The notes beneath the pieces were generated by a model. That model was not told where the DNA came from. It ran no database searches and saw nothing but the letters and a program-made list of their open reading frames with translations. Shown piece after piece: positions 8,600-16,968 of a stretch of DNA of 64,000 nucleotides. Both the position numbers and the translations under genes were made by a program. The DNA is taken from assembly GCF_003944765.1 (NCBI RefSeq), contig NZ_RWIU01000001.1:1240001-1304000 (forward strand), written 5' to 3'. Position 1 is the first letter of the stretch. Each line of letters begins with the position of its first letter. The DNA is from Hymenobacter perfusus (GTDB lineage: Bacteria > Bacteroidota > Bacteroidia > Cytophagales > Hymenobacteraceae).

Positions 8600-8896
8600 A
8601 CGCGTTCCTGTCAGATTATGTGAACGATACGGCCGAGTAAAGGTACGAAACTCTACCCCCATATCGGATTGGTCGAGCTCAAAGCACATGAGCTTCTCTG
8701 AGGCAATAAACGAGCCAGAGCATTTTTTTATTTCGGGAGGCCCATATTTTCCCGTTTCTTCAACTCCCACATTCTGAAACAGCTACATATCAACCGCGCG
8801 CACTATGCCGGCTATACCCGGCGGTGACAGCAGAAAAAAACCCGGCGGAAGTTGTGCACATGTCGTTTCCTGCGTTACATTTGCATCACAATTCCT

Positions 8897-8970
8897 CGGG
8901 GTGTAGCGTAGCCTGGTATCGCGCCAGCATGGGGTGCTGGAGGTCGTAGGTTCGAATCCTGCCACTCCGA
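8897..8970 (+). tRNA. tRNA-Pro (anticodon GGG)
   Basis: Cloverleaf of 74 nt. The acceptor CGGGGTG pairs with CACTCCG (one G-T), with discriminator A. The anticodon stem is CCAGC/GCTGG with loop ATGGGGT, so the anticodon is GGG. The T arm is GTAGG TTCGAAT CCTGC. CCA is not encoded. It reads codons CCC/CCU. Confidence 0.95.
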
Positions 8971-8990
8971 CCGAAGAGTTATCTGATCGA

Positions 8991-9025
8991 AAAGCCTCTG
9001 GGAACCCCACCCGGAGGCTTTTTTT
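8991..9025 (+). terminator. Terminator after first tRNA-Pro
   Basis: GCCTCTGGG (8994-9002) pairs with CCCGGAGGC (9010-9018), with one wobble pair and a T7 tract following. It separates the two proline tRNAs into different transcripts or processing units. Confidence 0.8.
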
Positions 9026-9052
9026 CGACAGTTGAGTACCTGAATTAGCATT

Positions 9053-9126
9053 CGGGGTGTAGCGTAGCCCGGTATCGCGCCTGCTTTGGGAGCAGGAGGC
9101 CGCAGGTTCGAATCCTGCCACCCCGA
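9053..9126 (+). tRNA. tRNA-Pro (anticodon TGG)
   Basis: Cloverleaf of 74 nt. The acceptor CGGGGTG pairs perfectly with CACCCCG, discriminator A. The anticodon stem CCTGC/GCAGG encloses TTTGGGA, giving anticodon TGG. The T arm is GCAGG TTCGAAT CCTGC. CCA is not encoded. It is a near-paralogue of the neighbouring tRNA-Pro(GGG), with the same D arm. Confidence 0.95.
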
Positions 9127-9145
9127 CCTTGGTATTCTCTCCCTG

Positions 9146-9181
9146 AAAAAGCCCGCTGAACTCCGGTTCGGCGGGCTTTTT
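9146..9181 (+). terminator. Terminator after second tRNA-Pro
   Basis: AAAAAGCCCGC (9146-9156) pairs with GCGGGCTTTTT (9171-9181), with a further TGAAC/GTTCG pairing inside the loop. Confidence 0.8.
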
Positions 9182-9265
9182 CGCATTTAATGCTATTGTT
9201 GGTTCGGTTTATGCTAAAAAGGTTCCACTCATCGAAACTTTTTATCACCTTCTTTAATCCATTGT

Positions 9266-9964
9266 ATGTATCGTTCTTTTTTGCTGACCATGGGGCTCAG
9301 CATGTTGGCCTTATCGGCAGAGGCACAGATTACCGAGGGTACCAAATTACTGGGCGGCAGTGTGGGATACACTCGGTCAACCACCACTGCAACTTATGGC
9401 AACCCGTCTTTGCCGGCTGTTCTGCGCGAACAAGAGTATACCAATCGTAATCTGAGCATTAGCCCGCAGGTTGGCCTATTTATCGCCGATAACGTAGCGG
9501 CCGGCCTCTCCGTAGGATATACCTCCCGCAAGCAAACCAGCCCTTATTACACTGGCCCGGCCCCCGACCTGTACCAGCGTAGCGTTACCGGCAACTCCTT
9601 TCGGGTAGCGCCTTATCTGCGCTATTACTATATGCCTACGGCCACATTTGGCGTTTTCGGGCACTTGATTGCCTCTTACGATAAGTGGAGCGACAAATAC
9701 ACGGATAACGCGCCAGGAACGTCAGTGGGTGAAAACCAAGGCCATAATATTGGCCTGAGCATCATACCTACTATGGTCTTCTTTCCAGTTGAGAAAGTGG
9801 GCTTGGAACTGGCTTTCGGAAGTATTGGATACAACCGAGGCTCTTCCACATCAGGTTCGTCCATCCCAAACGGGTTCGAGGATAAAAATGTCGGCTCTAG
9901 CTTTGGGGCAAACTTTGGATTCAATCAGCTTACCCTAGGCGCATCCTATTATCTCAGCCGCTAA
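9266..9964 (+). CDS. Outer membrane beta-barrel protein (porin-like)
   Basis: The 232-residue product begins with a signal peptide (MYRSFLLTMGLSMLALSAEAQ). The rest is alternating amphipathic beta-strands (VGYTRSTTTATYG, SISPQVGLFIADN, VAAGLSVGYTSR, RVAPYLRYYYMP, SIIPTMVFFPVEKVGLEL) and closes with LTLGASYYLSR, an aromatic-ended final strand. This is the pattern of the Bacteroidota porin-family/OmpW-like barrels. Base composition is slightly less GC-rich than its neighbours. The cargo is unknown. Confidence 0.8.
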   Translation: MYRSFLLTMGLSMLALSAEAQITEGTKLLGGSVGYTRSTTTATYGNPSLPAVLREQEYTNRNLSISPQVGLFIADNVAAGLSVGYTSRKQTSPYYTGPAPDLYQRSVTGNSFRVAPYLRYYYMPTATFGVFGHLIASYDKWSDKYTDNAPGTSVGENQGHNIGLSIIPTMVFFPVEKVGLELAFGSIGYNRGSSTSGSSIPNGFEDKNVGSSFGANFGFNQLTLGASYYLSR

Positions 9965-10045
9965 TCTGTCACCTCCTGGTACCAGATTCCAAAACGCCCA
10001 CCCGGATACACTATCTGGGTGGGCGTTCGGCGTTACGGGAAGCCG

Positions 10046-10570
10046 CTACTTCAACACGGCCAGCACTTCCGGCTCGCCTTCGTCGGGGAAGCGTTCCAGG
10101 TAGATGTGCTGGAGGGTGAGCTTCTGGGCGGCGGCGGCGTCTTTCACGCCGGTGTACAGCTTGTCGGGGGCCAGCAGGTAACTGGCGTTGATGCGGGCGC
10201 GAAGTACGCGCTGACCGGCCGCGAAGGTGCGGTAGCGGTAGCCGGCGGGCAACTGCTGGGCGGTGGTATCGGCCACGAACACGCCCACGAATACCTTGGC
10301 CTGGTCGCGGGAGCTTTCGGGGCTGTTGTAGAAAATGTTGCCGAAGTCGCCGCGTAGCTTGCCGGCTTTGCGCAGGTTGTAGGCCTCGCGGGTCAGGTCG
10401 CCGAAGGCTTCATCCTGGGCCGGGCCTTCGTAGTAACGGCCGGCCAGGAAGTAGGGCTGCGCGGTAGTTTCCCGGGTGACGACGGCCGCCTTGAAGCCGC
10501 CCATTTTCCAGTAGGCCACCGAGAAACCCAACGTCAGCAGCAGGGCTAGGGCGAGAAAAATTCTGTTCAT
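10046..10570 (-). CDS. GyrI-like/TEX264-like small-molecule binding domain protein
   Basis: The product has 174 residues from ATG 10570. It has an N-terminal membrane anchor or uncleaved signal (MNRIFLALALLLTLGFSVAYW) and then a domain with the layout of GyrI-like proteins: YEGPAQDEAFGDLTREAY, FYNSPESSRDQAKVFVGVFV, LPAGYRYRTFAAGQ and a closing HIYLERFPDEGEPEVL. GyrI-like folds bind hydrophobic ligands. Membrane-anchored versions are common in Bacteroidota but are not characterised. The ligand is not predictable from sequence. Confidence 0.65.
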   Translation of the reverse strand: MNRIFLALALLLTLGFSVAYWKMGGFKAAVVTRETTAQPYFLAGRYYEGPAQDEAFGDLTREAYNLRKAGKLRGDFGNIFYNSPESSRDQAKVFVGVFVADTTAQQLPAGYRYRTFAAGQRVLRARINASYLLAPDKLYTGVKDAAAAQKLTLQHIYLERFPDEGEPEVLAVLK

Positions 10571-10630
10571 TCTGTAAGAGAAGTGAGAAAGCTGAAAGCA
10601 GTTTCCGGTTCGGAGACGCAAAGAAACAAC

Positions 10631-10733
10631 AGAACGTCATGCTGAGCTTGCCGAAGCATCTCGCGTGCTGACGTTAGGGTGGTATTGCAACCTCAGCACG
10701 CGAGATGCTTCGGCAAGCTCAGCATGACGTTCT
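10631..10733. repeat. Palindromic repeat, GTCATGCT flavour, perfect 41-bp arms
   Basis: The arms 10631-10671 and 10693-10733 are perfect reverse complements over 41 bases, with a 21-base loop. Each arm holds GTCATGCTGAGCTTGCCGAA followed by GCATCTCGCGTGCTGA. Confidence 0.95.
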
Positions 10734-10758
10734 GGGGGTCTGAGTTACCACTGCAACC

Positions 10759-10799
10759 TCAGCACGCGAGATTCCTCGGCAAGCTCGGAATGACGTTCT
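10759..10799. repeat. Third, unpaired arm in GTCATTCC flavour
   Basis: This 41-base arm repeats the right arm at 10693-10733, but with GATTCC...GGAATGAC in place of GATGCT...AGCATGAC. The change on one side of the internal hairpin is matched on the other. It ends 16 bases before the stop codon of the ABC exporter gene. Confidence 0.9.
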
Positions 10800-10814
10800 G
10801 GTATGTTCCCCGGC

Positions 10815-12587
10815 CTATTGCAGCACGTCCTTGTACTGCATCTGGTAGAGGTTGGCGTAGAAACCCTGGTGGCGCAGCAGTTCCTCGTGGGTGCCGGCCT
10901 CCTTGATTTCGCCCCGGTCGAGCACGATGATCTGGTCGGCTTTCTGGATGGTGCTCAGGCGGTGGGCAATGACAAGGCTGGTGCGGCCCTGCATCAGCTT
11001 TTCAATAGCCTGCTGAATCAGCTCCTCGGTTTCACTATCTACCGATGAGGTGGCCTCGTCCAGAATGATGATGCGCGGCTGGTACACCATGGCCCGCACG
11101 AAGCTGATGAGCTGGCGCTGGCCCACGGAAAGCGTCGCGCCGCGCTCCATCACCTGGTAATCGAGGCCACCTGGTAGGCGCTCGATAAAGCGGCGGGCCC
11201 CCACCAAGTCGGCAGCTTCCCAGATCTGGGCGTCGGTGATGTCGGTTTTGCCCAAGGTGATATTGTCGCGGATGGCCCCAGCAAACAGGAACACGTCCTG
11301 GAGCACCACCCCGATGTGGCGGCGCAGGTCCTTGAGGTCGTACTCGCGCAGGTCGTGGCCGTCGATGCGGATGGTGCCTTTGTTGATTTCGTAGAAGCGG
11401 CTGAGCAGGTTGATGATGCTGGTTTTGCCGGCCCCGGTGGCGCCCACGAAGGCAAACGTCTGGCCGGCCTTCACCGAGAAATCCACGTCGCGCAGCACCC
11501 ATTCCTCGTCGTTGTAGGCAAACCACACGTGCTCGAAATCCACGTCGCCGCGCAGGTCGGCGGGGGCGTAGGTGCCGTTGTCGGCAATGAGCTCCTTGCT
11601 ATCCAGCAGCTTGAGCAGCCGCTCGGTGCTTACCAGGCCCAGTTGCAGGGTGTTGAACCGGTCGGCAATCTGGCGGATGGGGCGGAAGAACAGGGCGTTG
11701 TACATGATGAAGGCAATGAGCGCGCCCTTGGAGATGGTGCCCTCAATCTGGCCCTGGGCAGCGTACCACACCAGCAGGCCCACGCCGGCGGCGGCCAGTA
11801 CCTCGGCCACCGGGAAGTAGATGCTGTAATAGAGCACCGAGCGGATGTTGGCGCGGGTATGCTCCTGGTTGATGGCCTTAAACTTGCGCAGCTCCCGCTC
11901 CTCGTTATTGAAAATCTGCACCACGTTCATACCCGTCAGGTGTTCCTGCACGAAGGAGTTGAGGCTGGCCACGGCCGTACGCACCTCCTGGAACGACTTC
12001 TTCACCTTCTCCTTGAACACGTACGTGCTGAACAGCAGGGGCGGAATCACCGAGAGGCTGATGAGCGTCAGCCGCCAATCAATGTAGAACATGAACGACA
12101 CGATGAACACCAGCTGCAGAATGTCGCCAATCATGGCGGCCAGTCCCTCGCTGAACACGTCGGAGAGGGTTTCCACGTCGGAAATGTTACGGGTAACCAG
12201 CTGTCCGATGGGCGTCTTGTCGAAGAACTTGAGGCGCAGGTCGAGGATGTGCTTGTAGAGGTCCACCCGGATGTCGCGCACGATGTACTGGCCCAGCCAA
12301 CCCCCGAAGTATGTTTGCAGGTAGCTGACAATGGCGTGGGCCACCAGCAGCACCAGTAGCAGCCCGAACATGCGGTTGAGCCCCTGCCAGTCGCCTTCCT
12401 CAATGGTCACGTCCACCATCTGCTGAATGAGGAAGGGCCGCAGCGTGCCCAGCACGGCGGTGGCAATGGTGAGGAAGATCAGGAAGTAAAACACGCGCTG
12501 GTAGGGCCGCACGTACACCATCAGCCGCCGCAGCACCTGCCAGTCGAAAATATTGCCGCTTTTGGGGGCGGTAGTTGCTTGCTCCAT
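10815..12587 (-). CDS. ABC exporter, fused membrane and ATPase domains (MsbA-like)
   Basis: This is a 590-residue half-transporter beginning MEQATTAPKSGNIFDWQVLRR. Six membrane helices occupy about residues 25-310, with the exporter coupling motif DKTPIGQLVTRNISDVETL. The ATPase has Walker A GATGAGKTS, an SVGQRQ variant of the signature (canonical LSGGQ), Walker B IIILDEATSSVDSETE and the H-loop LVIAHRLSTI. The substrate is unknown. It diverges from the 5069-6853 exporter mainly in the signature, so the two are unlikely to be recent duplicates. Confidence 0.9.
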   Translation of the reverse strand: MEQATTAPKSGNIFDWQVLRRLMVYVRPYQRVFYFLIFLTIATAVLGTLRPFLIQQMVDVTIEEGDWQGLNRMFGLLLVLLVAHAIVSYLQTYFGGWLGQYIVRDIRVDLYKHILDLRLKFFDKTPIGQLVTRNISDVETLSDVFSEGLAAMIGDILQLVFIVSFMFYIDWRLTLISLSVIPPLLFSTYVFKEKVKKSFQEVRTAVASLNSFVQEHLTGMNVVQIFNNEERELRKFKAINQEHTRANIRSVLYYSIYFPVAEVLAAAGVGLLVWYAAQGQIEGTISKGALIAFIMYNALFFRPIRQIADRFNTLQLGLVSTERLLKLLDSKELIADNGTYAPADLRGDVDFEHVWFAYNDEEWVLRDVDFSVKAGQTFAFVGATGAGKTSIINLLSRFYEINKGTIRIDGHDLREYDLKDLRRHIGVVLQDVFLFAGAIRDNITLGKTDITDAQIWEAADLVGARRFIERLPGGLDYQVMERGATLSVGQRQLISFVRAMVYQPRIIILDEATSSVDSETEELIQQAIEKLMQGRTSLVIAHRLSTIQKADQIIVLDRGEIKEAGTHEELLRHQGFYANLYQMQYKDVLQ

Positions 12588-12703
12588 TTCGGGTTGTTGG
12601 GTGGGGGTGGTCAGAGGGTAACTGGCAGGCGCGGGTATGGGTTGGGTAAGAAGGACAGAGAAACGTTAGAACGCCATTCCAGCCGCGCAGCTTTACCGGG
12701 GCA

Positions 12704-13495
12704 CTACACTTCGGAGAAGTACGGCAAACCGGTGGGCAACGCTGCATCCCCCAGAATTTCAGCCGGATATTCCACGCGGCACAGGAACAGACCGTTGGCC
12801 AAAGCCGCGCCGCCGGCGTGCACCCGGTTGAGGCTGCGGAATATTTCCCCGAATTCCTGCGGCGTCATCTTGCCCCGGCCCACGCTCAGCAGCGTGCCCA
12901 CCACCAGCCGCACCATGCCCCGCACGAAACGGTTGGCCCGAATGCGGAATACCAGCCCACCCGGCTCCTCGTGCCAGCCGGCCTCCAGGCAAGTGCAGTT
13001 GTAGTGCTTTTCGGCGCCTTTCACCTTGGAAAACGTGGTAAAATCGTGGGTACCGAGCAGCATAGCCGCCGCCTCGTTCATGGCCGCCACATCGGGGGCG
13101 CGGTCGAGGTAGAGGCTGAAGTTGGCGGCGAACGGGTCGGGCGTGAGGCGCACGTGGTACTCGTAGGTCCGGATTTTGGCGCTGAAGCGGGCGTGAGCGT
13201 CGGGCGGAACCGGGTGCAGCACCTGGCAGCGGATGCTGGGCGGCAGCGCGCGGTTGAGACGGTAGAGCAGCGTGGGCACATCCAAGCCAGCGGGCAAATC
13301 GGCATCGAAGTGCGCTACCTGGTGGCTGGCATGCACGCCCGAATCGGTGCGGCCGCTGCCCAGGCAGTACACCGGCTGCCGCAGCACCTGTGAGAGGCAG
13401 CGGTCCAGTTCCTGCTGCACAGTCGTCACGCCCGGCTGAATCTGCCAGCCGTGAAACGCGGAGCCGTCGTAGGCCAGGTGAAGGAAGTAGCGCAT
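12704..13495 (-). CDS. truA: tRNA pseudouridine(38-40) synthase TruA
   Basis: The protein has 263 residues from ATG 13495 (MRYFLHLAYDGSAFHGWQIQ), matching the TruA N-terminus. The catalytic aspartate lies in GSGRTDSGVHASHQVAHF. Other family blocks are FSAKIRTYEYHV, GTHDFTTFSKV and FRIRANRFVRGMVRLVVGTL. It isomerises uridines at positions 38-40 of the tRNA anticodon stem. An earlier in-frame start lies in a word-type palindrome and was rejected. Confidence 0.95.
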   Translation of the reverse strand: MRYFLHLAYDGSAFHGWQIQPGVTTVQQELDRCLSQVLRQPVYCLGSGRTDSGVHASHQVAHFDADLPAGLDVPTLLYRLNRALPPSIRCQVLHPVPPDAHARFSAKIRTYEYHVRLTPDPFAANFSLYLDRAPDVAAMNEAAAMLLGTHDFTTFSKVKGAEKHYNCTCLEAGWHEEPGGLVFRIRANRFVRGMVRLVVGTLLSVGRGKMTPQEFGEIFRSLNRVHAGGAALANGLFLCRVEYPAEILGDAALPTGLPYFSEV

Positions 13496-13581
13496 ATCAG
13501 TTGTTCGTTTTTCGTTATCAGTTGTTAGTGGCTGTTTTTCAGTAATTGAGAGCCGACAATTAATAACCGATAACCCGCCAC
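13496..13581. repeat. Word-type palindrome (GTTATCAGTTGTTAG)
   Basis: It fills exactly the space between the truA start codon and the stop codon of the upstream acetyltransferase. Left: TTTTTCGTTATCAGTTGTTA. Right: an imperfect complement, CAATTAATAACCGATAACCC. Pairing is partial. Confidence 0.5.
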
Positions 13582-14121
13582 TCATACCACCAGCGCGAAC
13601 AGCAACGAATCCTGCACGATGCCCTCTTTTACCACGCTATGGCGCAGACGGGCTTCCTGCGTGTAGCCGGCTTTTTCCAGCACGCGGGCAGAGGCGGGGT
13701 TGCTTTCAAAAACCACCGCGTAAAGGCGGCAGACGTCGAAATGGGCCAGCACGTAGGCCGAGGCGGTTTGCACGGCGGCCGTGGCCAGCCCGCGCCCCCA
13801 GCAAGCCGGCGTGAGCCAGTACCCGATTTCGGCGGAGTGGCGGCGCACGTCGGTTTTGAAATGGACGCCGAGGCTGCCGACTGCTTCGCCATCTACCTCC
13901 AGGGCCAGGTGCAGGTCGCGGGTGCTGTCGGCTACCAGGCAGAGGAAGAATTCCGCGTCCTGGGCCGTGTAAGGATACGGGAACGTGTCGCGCAAATTCC
14001 GGGCAATACGCTCATCGTTGGCGTAGCGGGCCAGGGCGGCGGCATCGGAGAAGCGCCAGGGCCGCAGCCGCGCCCCGGCCACTGGCAAGGCAAGCGTCGG
14101 AGTGAGGAGCGAATCGGCCAT
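13582..14121 (-). CDS. GNAT N-acetyltransferase, RimJ/RimL type
   Basis: This 179-residue protein has the GNAT fold of the RimJ/RimL subgroup: LRPWRFSDAAALARYANDER near the N-terminus, IGYWLTPACWGRGLATAAVQ as the acetyl-CoA P-loop (QxxGxG/A-like CWGRGLAT), and RLYAVVFESNPASARVLEKAG at the end of the fold. It probably acetylates an alpha-amino group or a small molecule. The acceptor is not predictable. It ends next to truA on the same strand. Confidence 0.85.
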   Translation of the reverse strand: MADSLLTPTLALPVAGARLRPWRFSDAAALARYANDERIARNLRDTFPYPYTAQDAEFFLCLVADSTRDLHLALEVDGEAVGSLGVHFKTDVRRHSAEIGYWLTPACWGRGLATAAVQTASAYVLAHFDVCRLYAVVFESNPASARVLEKAGYTQEARLRHSVVKEGIVQDSLLFALVV

Positions 14122-14137
14122 CAGGTAAATGGTTCTT

Positions 14138-14215
14138 TGTCATTCCGAGCGAAGCGAGGAATCTGAGTTAGCCTTCAACGATTAACTCAGAGTCCTCGCT
14201 TCGCTCGGAATGACA
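14138..14215. repeat. Palindromic repeat, GTCATTCC flavour (GAGCGAAGCGAGG core)
   Basis: The arms 14138-14160 and 14193-14215 are perfect complements over 23 bases, and TCTGAGTTA/TAACTCAGA extends the stem inward. It occupies the gap between the thiolase stop codon and the acetyltransferase start. Confidence 0.92.
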
Positions 14216-14216
14216 C

Positions 14217-15416
14217 TTACATTTTCTCGTAAATCACGGCGGCACCCTGGCCTACGCCCACGCACATGGTGGCCAGGCCGTAGCGGACACCCTCGCGGCG
14301 CTGCATTTCGTGAATCAGGGTAGCCGTGATGCGCGAGCCGCTGGCTCCCAGCGGGTGGCCGATGGCAATGGAGCCCCCGTTCACGTTCACCTTGGTCAGG
14401 TCGAGGTCCAGGTCGCGCACACAGGCAATGCTCTGGGCAGCAAAGGCTTCGTTCAGCTCAATCAGGTCCATATCCTGCAGCGTGAGGCCGGCCCGTTGGA
14501 GCACCTTTTGGGTGGCCGGCACTGGGCCGAGGCCCATGTAGGCCGGGTCGACGCCGGCCACGGCCGAGGCTACTACCCGGGCCAGCGGTTTCAGGTTATA
14601 CTGCTTCAGGGCCTCCTCACTCACTAGCAGCACGGCGGCAGCACCGTCGTTGATACCGGCCGAGTTACCGGCCGTCACGGTGCCATCCACCTGAAAAGCC
14701 GGCCGCAGACTAGCCAGCTTTTCGAGGCTGGAGAGGCGCGGGGGCTCGTCCTGGTCAAAGAGGGCCGTGTCGCCTTTGGGCTGCGGGATGAACACGGGGG
14801 AAATCTCCTTGCGGAAGCGGCCTTTCTCGAAGGCCCGCTGGTACTTGCGCTGCGAGTCGAAGGCAAACTGGTCCTGCTCCTCCCGGGTGATATTGTAGCG
14901 GCGGGCCACGTTTTCAGCCGTTTCGCCCATGGCGTAGGGGTGGTGCATCTTCGAGAGCTTGGGGTTCACGAAGCGCCAGCCCAGGGTGGTATCGTGGGCC
15001 ATGAAGTCGCGGGCAAAGGCAGTGGCCGATTTGGCCATCACGAAGGGCGCGCGGGTCATGCTTTCGGCTCCACCGGCCAAGTACACCTCACCCTCCCCGG
15101 CCCGGATGGCCCGGGAAGCATCCATGATGCTTTGCAGGCCCGAAGCGCAGAGGCGGTTCACCGTAATACCGGGCACCGTGATGGGCAGGCCGGCCAGCAG
15201 CGCCGCCATGCGGGCCACGTTGCGGTTGTCCTCACCGGCCTGGTTGGCGGCCCCGATAATGACGTCTTCAATGGCCGTTTTATCGAGCGAGGGGTTACGG
15301 CGCAGCAGCTCACGCAGCACGTGAGCGGCCATATCATCGGGACGGACGCTGCTGAGGGCGCCACCAAATTTTCCTATCGGGGTGCGGACGGCGTCCACAA
15401 TGTATGCAGTAGGCAT
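14217..15416 (-). CDS. Acetyl-CoA C-acyltransferase (thiolase)
   Basis: This 399-residue thiolase has nucleophile Cys90 (VNRLCASGLQS), the central NSAGINDGAAAVLL, NEAFAAQ, the catalytic histidine in GGSIAIGHPLGASGSR and the second cysteine in TMCVGVGQGAAVIYE. It is full length for the family. It could act in fatty acid beta-oxidation or as a beta-ketoadipyl-CoA thiolase. The sequence is compatible with both, and there are no beta-oxidation partners in the window. It is divergent from the DUF4293 gene. Confidence 0.9.
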   Translation of the reverse strand: MPTAYIVDAVRTPIGKFGGALSSVRPDDMAAHVLRELLRRNPSLDKTAIEDVIIGAANQAGEDNRNVARMAALLAGLPITVPGITVNRLCASGLQSIMDASRAIRAGEGEVYLAGGAESMTRAPFVMAKSATAFARDFMAHDTTLGWRFVNPKLSKMHHPYAMGETAENVARRYNITREEQDQFAFDSQRKYQRAFEKGRFRKEISPVFIPQPKGDTALFDQDEPPRLSSLEKLASLRPAFQVDGTVTAGNSAGINDGAAAVLLVSEEALKQYNLKPLARVVASAVAGVDPAYMGLGPVPATQKVLQRAGLTLQDMDLIELNEAFAAQSIACVRDLDLDLTKVNVNGGSIAIGHPLGASGSRITATLIHEMQRREGVRYGLATMCVGVGQGAAVIYEKM

Positions 15417-15449
15417 CAGGTCAAATGCGTTATTCCGGTCGTAGTTGGC

Positions 15450-15457
15450 TACTTTTG
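15450..15457 (+). promoter_or_regulatory. Candidate -7 box (TACTTTTG) for DUF4293 gene
   Basis: TACTTTTG matches the TAnnTTTG consensus except that the G falls in the expected place after an extra T. It lies 50 bases upstream of the ATG at 15508, between divergent genes. Confidence 0.35.
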
Positions 15458-15507
15458 CCGGCCCTGCGGGGCAGCTTTCACCTAAGCCGAACTATCAAAA
15501 CACAAAG

Positions 15508-15984
15508 ATGATACAAAGAATCCAAAGCGTTTTCCTGCTGTTGCTGGCCCTGGCTATGCTGAGTGTGCTGTTTTTGCCCATCTGGAGCAAGTTCGACCCA
15601 ATCAGTAAGCAGACCATCGTGCTGACGGCCACCCAACTGGCTTATGCGAAGGCCGACGCCGGTATGTCGGTACCGACGGCTACCTGGCCCATTGCCGTAC
15701 TGGCCGTGGCTTCGGCCGCCGTGGCCGTGCTGGAAATCTTCCAATTTCGCAACCGGTTCAATCAGCTCAAGCTGGGGGCACTCAACTTTCTGCTGATTGT
15801 GGGCACCATTGGGGCCGGCTTCTACTACTCGGGCGTGGGCGAGCGGCTGCTCAACATCAAGATTCCGGGCGAGTTTGCGGCCGGGTTCTACCTGCCCACC
15901 CTGGCCCTGCTGCTGAACCTGCTGGCTAACCGCTTCATCCGCAATGACGAGCGGCTGGTGCGCAGCCAGGACCGTTTGCGGTAA
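15508..15984 (+). CDS. DUF4293 membrane protein
   Basis: The product has 158 residues from ATG 15508 (MIQRIQSVFLLLLALAMLSV), the characteristic start of DUF4293. Four membrane helices are visible (about residues 7-27, 52-74, 85-105 and 125-145). The loop after helix 1 carries IWSKFDP. The family is restricted to Bacteroidota and has no known function. The frame is open further upstream, but the MIQRIQ start is the family norm. A strong terminator follows directly. Confidence 0.85.
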   Translation: MIQRIQSVFLLLLALAMLSVLFLPIWSKFDPISKQTIVLTATQLAYAKADAGMSVPTATWPIAVLAVASAAVAVLEIFQFRNRFNQLKLGALNFLLIVGTIGAGFYYSGVGERLLNIKIPGEFAAGFYLPTLALLLNLLANRFIRNDERLVRSQDRLR

Positions 15985-16311
15985 CGGCCCTTACTTTCTC
16001 AACTAAAGCTCCGGTTATGGTTAACCGGAGCTTTTTTGTTCTTTTTTTTTCAGGAATTTTTCCGCGAGTTATCCCATTTTGAGCCGGCCGATTCTACTCA
16101 TGTTTCTCCTTAGCATATATGGCCACAGCACTTCTAACAGCCTCTCCCGCCTCATTCGGCGGCTATATCGCCAGCCAACACCACGCATTTTTCACTAACT
16201 ATCAGCTCGTTATATATTCCGTACAGATGACGGGCCGTTTTTGATTTGCGTGTACTTTGTTATAAGTTCCGTGCCCAAATCCATTCTCTCTCCTTCTTAC
16301 CCCCGTTGCGT
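15985..16311. other. Intergenic region
   Basis: It holds the terminator at 16005-16037 and about 270 bases of AT-richer sequence before the DUF4382-like gene. I see no gene and no clear promoter box in it. Confidence 0.5.
16005..16037 (+). terminator. Intrinsic terminator
   Basis: AAAGCTCCGGTTA (16005-16017) pairs with TAACCGGAGCTTT (16022-16034) around a 4-base loop and is followed by T residues. It ends the DUF4293 transcript. Confidence 0.88.
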
Positions 16312-16890
16312 ATGAAACTTCTTACTCCTTTCTTTCCCACTTTGCTACTAGGCACGGCGCTACTCTCCGGCTGTAGCGATACGCTCTCCGAAATCCAGCC
16401 CAAGAGCAGCAGCCAGCAGGCCGACAGCAAAACGAAACCCAGTGCCATCGGGGCGGTCCTCATTGATCTGGAGCAGGCCGAAGGCCAGTTCAGCCAGGGC
16501 AACAAAGTGGTACTGCCCGGGGTAAGCGCCCGCAGCTACGACCTGCTGAGTGCCACTAACGGCCAGATCAGCCTGACGCCGACTTTCAGCGGCACTTTGC
16601 AAAGTATGCGCCTGGTACTGGGCACCGGCAGCAAAATCCAACTAGCCGATGGTACTCTGCTGGCCCTGGATACTCCCAGCGGTACTACCTCGGGGTTGAA
16701 AATTCAACTGGATGATACGCCCCTGGTAGCCGGCACTACTTATATACTCACCGTTGATTTTTCCGTGGAGCGGGATATTGTCAGCCGTGGCAACGGAACA
16801 TACGGCCTCAAGCCCGTATTGCGGGGCACCATGAAGCCTAAGCTGATTATTATCGGTATTCCGCCCACGCTGCCTACTCCGCCCAGCTAA
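16312..16890 (+). CDS. DUF4382-like lipoprotein
   Basis: The 192-residue product starts with a lipoprotein signal (MKLLTPFF...LLSGC, Cys21), then a Ser/Lys/Gln-rich spacer, then a beta-sandwich domain. The phrases SYDLLSATNG, LQSMRLVLGTGSKIQLADGT, SGLKIQLDDTPLVAGTTYIL and LTVDFSVERDIVSRGNGTY follow the DUF4382 pattern of extracellular Bacteroidota lipoproteins. The C-terminal tail is proline-rich. The function is unknown. It is likely exposed on the cell surface or in the periplasm. Confidence 0.75.
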   Translation: MKLLTPFFPTLLLGTALLSGCSDTLSEIQPKSSSQQADSKTKPSAIGAVLIDLEQAEGQFSQGNKVVLPGVSARSYDLLSATNGQISLTPTFSGTLQSMRLVLGTGSKIQLADGTLLALDTPSGTTSGLKIQLDDTPLVAGTTYILTVDFSVERDIVSRGNGTYGLKPVLRGTMKPKLIIIGIPPTLPTPPS

Positions 16891-16920
16891 GCCCGGCGTA
16901 TGTGCGTTGCTGATTAATCT

Positions 16921-16965
16921 AAAAAAAGAAGCCCGGCGTGACAGTGTCACACCGGGCTTCTTTTT
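16921..16965. terminator. Bidirectional terminator between convergent genes
   Basis: GAAGCCCGG (16928-16936) pairs with CCGGGCTTC (16952-16960), with GTGACA/TGTCAC inside. There is an A run on the left and a T run on the right, so it can terminate both convergent transcripts. Confidence 0.85.
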
Positions 16966-16968
16966 GCG

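Noticed and set aside
10631..10799. Repeated 41-base arms separated by short segments, resembling a tiny CRISPR array.
   Set aside because: The units are inverted rather than direct, the loops are related to each other, there are only three arms, and no cas gene is present.
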